Shown here piece after piece: positions 58,145 to 64,000 of a stretch of DNA of 64,000 bases; position 1 is the stretch's first letter, and each line of letters starts with the position of its first letter. Both the position numbers and the translations under genes were made by a program. The stretch lies in the NCBI GenBank assembly GCA_035578905.1, contig JAQJVL010000083.1, positions 2,148,546 through 2,212,545 of the forward strand, given 5' to 3'. The notes beneath the pieces were generated by a model, which was not told where the DNA came from, made no database searches, and worked only from the letters and a program-made list of their open reading frames with translations. The stretch is from Stictocephala bisonia. Its lineage: Eukaryota; Arthropoda; Insecta; Hemiptera; Membracidae.

Positions 58145-58380
58145 CTAAGCCCTAACTTCGCCTGGTAAAATAAGACGATCTTTAACTTTAGTTTTGAACT
58201 TGCACGTTGGTACATCATCATAGTATGTCAAAGCGGACTTCATGGTAGTATTTTTGCATAAAGTTTTGAAGCTGCTATTATATATTTTAGTTGAAATTTG
58301 ACCTATAATATCAAATATACAAGTTGTTCCAGGTTTCTTTGTAGCATTTTGCAAAAATTCTTTGTTTGTTAGAGATAAAA
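58145..58380 (-). other. Unrecognised minus-strand open frame
   Basis: At least 69 codons with a basic, protein-like end (TYYDDVPTCKFKTKVKDRLI, stop at 58145). The reading is open upstream to about 58380. It resembles the C-terminal tail of a transposon-encoded protein in composition, but I can assign no family. Confidence 0.25.
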
Positions 58381-58800
58381 TTGTATTTTAAAATTTAATA
58401 TAAGGTTTATGATACCTATTTTGTCTCTTTGTATATATTAAAATGCAAGTTGTGCTTGGAGGTAACTTGCTTGAAGGTAGGTGAGACTGTGAAAATACTT
58501 GTTTTCATGAATAATTGGTATCACAAGTAAACTTCCCTATCATAGAACTACGTAAATTAACAGGATTTGGGTAAGCTAAGAGATTTATAGAAGATTAGAT
58601 TGGTTCTGGCAGATACCCCCAAACTTAAGCTAGTTCAATATTCAATATGTGGTTGTCTCCATGTTCTATTTTTGCTAGTCTACGTACGAGAGGGTCATCT
58701 CACACAGACTCATGGAAATGGTGCAAAAGCTGGGTAAGCAATGCAGATACTCCTCTGAATCTTTAAACCAAAAACAGCAGTGCCAAGGTAAGAGACTCAC
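58381..58800. other. Intergenic or intronic, nothing recognised
   Basis: No supported feature. Confidence 0.35.
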
Positions 58801-58923
58801 CTCCGGATTGATGTTGCTTAGCAAAGCACCTAATAATACAATTAATTTCACTTTCCTAAAGAAAGGCTGAAGTTTGTCAGATGAGAGTTGATCTACTTTG
58901 ATACAAAATTCCTCCCTTGTAAT
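58801..58923 (-). CDS. Candidate internal exon of an unrecognised gene
   Basis: 41 codons, phase 0 to phase 0, ending at a strong donor CCGGAG/GTGAGT. The peptide contains EEFCIKVDQLSSDKLQPFFR and KLIVLLGALLSNINPE, amphipathic and helical and unlike translated AT-rich noise. The acceptor is weak (ATTTAAG), and in this frame a stop precedes it. An upstream donor-like CTAAG/GTAAGT at about 58990 would close a mini-exon ending VVNLSSK, 66 nt away. I do not recognise the protein. Confidence 0.35.
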
Positions 58924-58956
58924 CTTAAATTTTTATGGGCTGAAAATTTTTAATCT

Positions 58957-59155
58957 ATTGGAGAGATAGGACATCAGCAAACTTACCTTAGAAGACAAGT
59001 TCACGACCTCTCTCTACTCACCTGAAAAAAGTGCCAGTGGTACAGAAATTTTGTGATAATGTAATTCTTTTGTATTTATTTACTACTATTGTGGTGGTAG
59101 TAAATAAATAGACTTGTCTTTTAAGGTAAGTTTGCTGATGTCCTATCTCTCCAAT
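58957..59155. repeat. Nested inverted repeat, 44-nt arms
   Basis: Arm 58957-59000 and arm 59112-59155 are complementary at 43 of 44 positions. In the 111-nt loop a second hairpin (TATTTATTTACTACTA / TAGTAGTAAATAAATA-like, about 59073-59110) sits against the right arm. The arms contain TAAGGTAAGTTTGCTGATGT, which includes a perfect splice-donor consensus. Confidence 0.8.
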
Positions 59156-59394
59156 ACACTAATTCGTGGCCTAGTGCAATTTAACATAATCTAAAATCTA
59201 AATTTAGATAAATTCATATTGTTATCTGTAGTGCTTATTTTAGTTTAGTAATTAATTAGTTTAGTGCTATCTAGCCTTAGTTTAGTAATTACTATTACAC
59301 TAAATGTTAATAACAGTCTTTAAATGATTATTGATTTGTATACACTACAAAACTGAGAGAGATAAGGAGTGTATTAAATGAAGATCAAGTGAAA
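59156..59394. other. Gap, nothing recognised
   Basis: TTTAGT-rich AT sequence with local simple repetition; no gene. Confidence 0.35.
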
Positions 59395-59830
59395 ACTGTC
59401 CATTTTGGATATGTCTAATCATTGCTTTCATTAGGAATTACTGCATGGAGGAGCCTTCAAAACTATTTTATATCCACTTATGATAATAAAAAAAATTGAA
59501 AAATCTGAAAAAAGTAAGCATTGCTGTACCTAAATACTTTTTTAGGATTTAAATATTGTTGGTCTCCTACAAATTTTCATACAAACATTGTTAATTTATA
59601 TTTTCAACATTTTCAATTCAATACTTAAAATCATTCGTACATATATTATAATACCAAATACTCAAGACACATTGGCATTTCTACAACTAACTTAATAAAA
59701 TACTTTTCTATTACTGATTCCTCATACTTTTATCAAATATTATACAAATAGTATACTCTAAATTCCAAGGAAGTGAGTATTTCTCTCAAACTCATTAGTA
59801 ACCCTCAAAAATTGAGTTTCAGAATTGTTG
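59395..59830 (+). mobile_element. Dead LINE 3' fragment (LINE A/B family)
   Basis: SLGITAWRSL at about 59430 corresponds to SFGIIAWGG of LINE A, and a later frame gives NTKYSRHIGIST where LINE B has NTRYSRNVGIS. Only the C-terminal part remains, heavily broken. Confidence 0.55.
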
Positions 59831-60029
59831 AGCTAGAAAGGTAAAGGTGCTCATGTGTCTGGGTACAACAGGCCTGCCTGACCTCCCTCCCATCCATTCC
59901 TCCAGTTTACTTATGTCTGCGCCCAGCTGCGGTTTTATTCCTACATGGCTTTCCTGTCATCATCATCTTTTTATCTTTTTGTGTAAGGAGACAACTTTAT
60001 CACATCAAGTCTGTATATCCAAAAATTAA

Positions 60030-60750
60030 CACGTTGACTGCCAGCGAAGATAATTTATTGTGTCATTCTGAGGCCGCCGTAGTAAAACTGTATGTTCGCC
60101 TGACGCCATGAGGGCCACCGGTAACCCACGTCATACATGCCGCTGTGCGCCATGTGGGCCACTGGTGGCCCTCGCGTCTTTTATAAATCAAACACAAATT
60201 GTAGCGCCATTTTTAGTATTACGTAACTTTTAATGATATATTCTGAAAGCTCATAAAATGTGATAGAAAACGGTCCTCTGGTTTTTAAATAAAGCAACCC
60301 TAAATACCCTTTTATATATTTGAACTAGTTTTTACGACATTTAGGCAGACTACTTTCTGTCACAAAAAGAATCAATGTCACTTACTAAACACCTAGCCTC
60401 AAAAGCTGATCAGAGCGCGGGAAGAAAATATAAACATCACAACAAAACAGCTGAAACATAATATCATATGGCATACGTAAAGTTTTGCCGCCACGCCATG
60501 AGGGCCACCGGTATACCTCATCAATAACTTCACAAAATGGCGGCAAAAGACCGGATGTCGGCTATTTCTGTACTCAGGGGGGTCATTTCCGGTTGCATGG
60601 AACACAGAACTCGGAACAATGAATATTGAACTTTAACGTAGAAACAGCTGTGGTGCCAGGCTGAAATCTAGTAAGGGCCACCGGTGGCCCTCATGGCGTG
60701 AGCTAAAATTGTTATGTGGGCCACAGGTGGCCCTCATGGCAGTCAACGTG
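60030..60750. mobile_element. piggyBac-type MITE 1
   Basis: Flanked by TTAA at 60026-60029 and 60751-60754, with perfect 14-bp inverted ends CACGTTGACTGCCA. Twelve of these bases are identical to the left end of the piggyBac at 53495. Inside, GGGCCACCGGTGGCCC-type palindromes occur five times in full or in part (about 60112, 60148, 60502, 60674, 60718), often with CATGAGG or CCTCATGG beside them. No credible coding frame. Confidence 0.9.
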
Positions 60751-61179
60751 TTAATATTTTGATTCTTTCAGTATGTCAGTGAGTTCCTGGCTCCACATGT
60801 TATAACTCAGGCATTTGCCCGTTAAGTCTCTAATATCCCAGATGAATACACTTTAAAAAAAAATGCAAAATGCAATTTTTACCCTTCCCACGTGGCAAAC
60901 GAATATATACTCAGCATCTACTTTGCCTCAAATGCGGTAAACGAAGATATCCGAAATGAAATATTTCTGTCGATAGTATAAATAATAGTTCCTAAAACTT
61001 CCGCTAGATTGCTGCATTAACTTAGACATGTCTTTGGCCAACTCCCTCAGCCTATCAAAAAAATAAATTGTCTATGAATGAAAAGAGGCGGATCAGCCAA
61101 TTAGAGCGTGCATGGGCGTGGCTCCGTCTCCTGCCTTTGCACACACGTAAAACGAAAATATCCTTCTTCTGTCGCTCCA

Positions 61180-62365
61180 CCCAAGCAAATTTATGTCTTT
61201 GGTAAATACTCCTACTAGAATAAAGACTAACTCTAAAACTTTTATCGATCATATTTTTGTTAGGAATAGGTCTATAAATCTATTTTCAAGTGGTGTGTTT
61301 GATGTTGGTATCACTGACCATTTTATTTTGGGACTAAAATTTAAAGATTCTTCAAATAAGCCAATTATTCATCCAGACAGTAGTACGGGCCCTAGGCCTA
61401 ATAAATCTATACTTGACTTAAATTTGGTGAAAACTAAGCTAAGAAACTTTGATTGGTATGAAGTTTATTCTGAAGAAGATGTTAACGTTTGTTACAATAA
61501 GTTTCAAGAATTACTAAGCGATATTGTTAACACTAGTGATAAGACTGTCTCAACTGATTGCAAATTAAGGAAAGCTAAGTTATTGAGCCCTTGGACTCTG
61601 TAAATTAGATAAACGAAACAAGCTTTATAAAATTTCCAAGAGAAGACCGTACAATACTCGTTTTATTAATTATTTTACAAGATTTTCAAATAATTTAAAA
61701 TTAGAAATTGATTTTACAAAAAATTCCTTTTATTCTAAACAGATAGAAAACTGTCAGGGTGATATTTCTCAACAGTGGAAAATTATTAATAATCTAACTG
61801 GTAGCAGCAAAGATAATTGTATAGACGGATTGAAATAGATAATGGGGTGATGATAACAGAGCCTGGCGCTAGCGCTAAAGAAATCAACAACCATCTTATC
61901 TCGGTACAGTCTGGTCAGCGGAGTACAATCCCTGCCGTAACACTCCCTCCTTTCCATGCACATCAAAATTCCTTCTTTATATCCCCTACCTCAACAGATG
62001 AAGTCAAAGCTGTAGTATTTAGTTTAAAAAATAAAAAATCTACTGGTTTCGATAGATTTAGTGTTAGTTTATTAAAACATATAATTGATGCCATTGCCCC
62101 TGTATTAGTGTACATAATTAATAATAGTTTTAGTAAGGGTGTTTTCCCAGAAAATCTTAAATTAAGTTCAGTTGTTCCTATTTTGAAAAGGTCCAATTCA
62201 TATAAATTAGATAATATAAGACCCATAAGCCTCCTTTCAGTGTTTTCTAAATTATTTGAAAATATAATAATGATAAGACTGAATAAATTTCTGGAAAAAA
62301 TAAACTGTTTTAGTAGTAAACAATTTGGTTTTATTAAAGGTAGATCTCTACTGAAAATGCATTAA
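61180..62365 (+). mobile_element. LINE E, left part (endonuclease to RT start)
   Basis: 5'-truncated in the endonuclease: NTPTRIKTNSKTFIDHIFVR with the conserved IDHIF, then VGITDHFILGLKF. After breaks near 61603 and 61816 the RT begins: FSLKNKKSTGFDRFSVSLLK, VPILKRSNSYKLDNIRPISL, LSVFSKLFENI and FGFIKGRS, where MITE 2 interrupts at TTAA. A Jockey-like family different from LINE A/B and C; the fragment at 10590-11640 is a relative. Confidence 0.8.
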
Positions 62366-63115
62366 CACATTCGCTGCGGCTGCCCCCACCGGTGGGGGCA
62401 GGGTCTGTATCCGAATCACGGCGCCCCCACCGGTGGGGGCTTGAGTCCTTGTTTACTAGAAAGCCCAGACTGGCCCAGCCATTCGTTGTATTTGTTTTGT
62501 TCCACCTCACTTCGTTGCCTAGTAACCTAACCTTACTTGCCACGTTGTTAGTTTCAAGTTCTACGACCTCTACCATATAGCTGAGCCCCCACCGGTGGGT
62601 GCGTACCGTTTCATGCTGTTCTTATAGACTAATACTTATAGTTATATTCCTGGTGCTTTGTGTTGAGTGTGTATATATTGTATTACTGTCTGTACATATA
62701 TTTCAATATTTTAATTATTGTGATTAAATTATTTGTGTGTATTTTGAAGATTATTTTACTGCCGAACTCTGGAAATTGTGTTCGGCTATATTTTGAATAC
62801 TGACGTATTTTACTGAGGTATTTTGACCACTGAGGTACTGAACTACCAAGTATTTTACATAAAAAAGGAGGTTTTGTACAATAAAACAACATTCCAAGTG
62901 ATTTTGTGTGGGTCAAACAACGGTGATTGAGCGCTAGGTGCGGCGCCCCCACCGGTGGGGGCCAAACTTATGACGTCATTTCTACAAGGAAAACGTCAAA
63001 GAATCAGGCTATTACCAACTTCAATCAACTTCATACACCTAAAGGTAAGTTTTCATGTAATAAAAATTTTCAGCTCCCCCGACATCCAATTGGTGAATTT
63101 TACGCAGCGAATGTG
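62366..63115. mobile_element. piggyBac-type MITE 2 inside LINE E
   Basis: Perfect 13-bp inverted ends CACATTCGCTGCG lie between TTAA copies at 62362-62365 and 63116-63119. Removing it rejoins LINE E's reverse-transcriptase text across the TTAA. The palindrome GCCCCCACCGGTGGGGGC occurs at 62382-62399, 62423-62440 and 62945-62962, and once with one change at 62585-62602. No credible coding frame. Different internal sequence from MITE 1. Confidence 0.92.
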
Positions 63116-64000
63116 TTAATTACTGTAACAGATTACATTTTTTCTGGATTAAACTCAAAACTTAAGACAATTGGACTTTTTATAGATTTTAAAAAAGGGT
63201 TTGACTTGGTCAATCATGAAATTCTTCTCAATAAATTAGAGTCAGTTGGGATCAGAGGAGTGGCTTTAAAATGGTTTAAAAGCTTCATCACAGAAAGAAA
63301 ACAACAAGTAAAAATTAATAACACCTTCAGCAACCAACTAACAGTTCAGACTGGAGTTCCTCAAGGATCAGTGACATCGGCCACCCTTTTCCTAATTTTT
63401 ATTAATGATTTATTGAACCTTAATTTCCATGGAAACATTAACGCCTTTGCAGACGACATAGCTCTTTTTTATGCACAGAAAGACCTTACTGCATTATGTG
63501 ACTCAATAAATTATGATCTTTTGTTACTTAGGAGATGGTGTCTTGCAAATAAAATGCAAGTCAATATTGTCAATATTGTCAATATAGTCAAGACTAAATT
63601 GTTCTCTTCGATTATTTTAGTTCTGAAATACCCTATCCACTGATTTTTCATTCCTCAACCTGTGATTTCTAACTTTGTACCTGCCAGCCATTGGAACAAG
63701 TAAAAACTATTAAATATTTATGAATTACATTTAATGAAAAACTTACATTTAAGCCGCATATTTTAGATTTACACATCAAATTACGATCACAGATAAGAAA
63801 ATTTTAATTTTTGAGAAATTTTTGTAATGTCCAGTTGTTAAGAACACTATATTTCACATTAATAAATTCAAGATTACAATACACCTTGCCATGTTGAGGA
63901 GGAACGTACAAAACATTAATTGACAAGCTGAGAACCACTCAAAATTACTTTTTACGTATAATGTTTAAAAAATCTAAACAAACACATTCCTTTCCATTAT
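63116..64000 (+). mobile_element. LINE E, right part (RT core), runs off the window
   Basis: Resumes VTDYIFSGLNSKLKTIGLFI, then DFKKGFDLVNHEILLNKLES, GVPQGSVTSATLFLIFINDL and catalytic FADDIALFYAQKD. A NIVNIVNIVKTKL stretch contains a small in-frame AATATTGTC repeat, and the frame stops at 63641-63643. Broken frames to the window end continue the thumb and C-terminal domain (KTIKYL, then LINSRLQYTLP and KTLIDKLRTTQNYFLRIMFK). Confidence 0.8.

Overview
This is eukaryotic, insect-like genomic DNA: AT-rich, with split host exons bounded by GT/AG sites, mariner, piggyBac, Tigger/pogo, hAT, Helitron and several kinds of LINE, tRNA-derived SINEs, and one short TTAGG run (the insect telomere unit). 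A hemipteran-type genome is my guess from the element mix; the species cannot be read from the sequence.

The backbone is a minus-strand host gene whose seven visible exons lie at 48468-48618, 34935-35073, 34411-34613, 30588-30819, 27681-27815, 23966-24389 and 16262-16437. They join in one frame through all six junctions, to 485 codons plus a stop, and read as the C-terminal coiled-coil half of a CFAP44-like (WDR52-like) axonemal protein. The N-terminal WD40 part was not found. Its introns are swollen with mobile DNA. A separate plus-strand terminal exon (5304-5467, poly(A) signal near 5603) points to a convergent, unrecognised neighbour. Weaker minus-strand exon candidates lie at 52897-52956 and 58801-58923.

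Layout: 1-2650 AT-rich low-complexity sequence and a possible 3' LTR. 2650-10450 intergenic, with SINEs and 36-bp minisatellites. 10590-11640 LINE remnants. 12097-14326 two 1.08-kb direct repeats around a 70-bp core holding an initiator-Met primer-binding site. 14864-15699 a fold-back element. 16516-20659 a decayed hAT holding a SINE and a Helitron. 20880-21300 minisatellite. 21648-23479 a Tigger-like element carrying an RTE-like LINE. 25214-26094 a dead mariner. 27891-29400 a TIR element carrying a second Helitron. 31207-31945 a fold-back unit holding minisatellite arrays. 32005-32610 a dead mariner and 32919-34263 a nearly intact one. 35190-47395 LINE A, split by the nearly full-length antisense LINE B and by a nearly intact Tigger. 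48820-52745 LINE C, whose first ORF looks like a macro domain. 53258-55955 a SINE split by an intact piggyBac. 60030-60750 and 62366-63115 two piggyBac-type MITEs packed with CCACCGGTGG-core palindromes, the second inside LINE E (61180 to the window end).

Four otherwise open elements (LINE B, LINE C, Tigger, mariner) each show a single frame slip at or beside an A/T homopolymer. They are either freshly dead or assembly-damaged copies. Mobile DNA makes up most of what could be recognised; no rRNA, true tRNA or CRISPR was seen.
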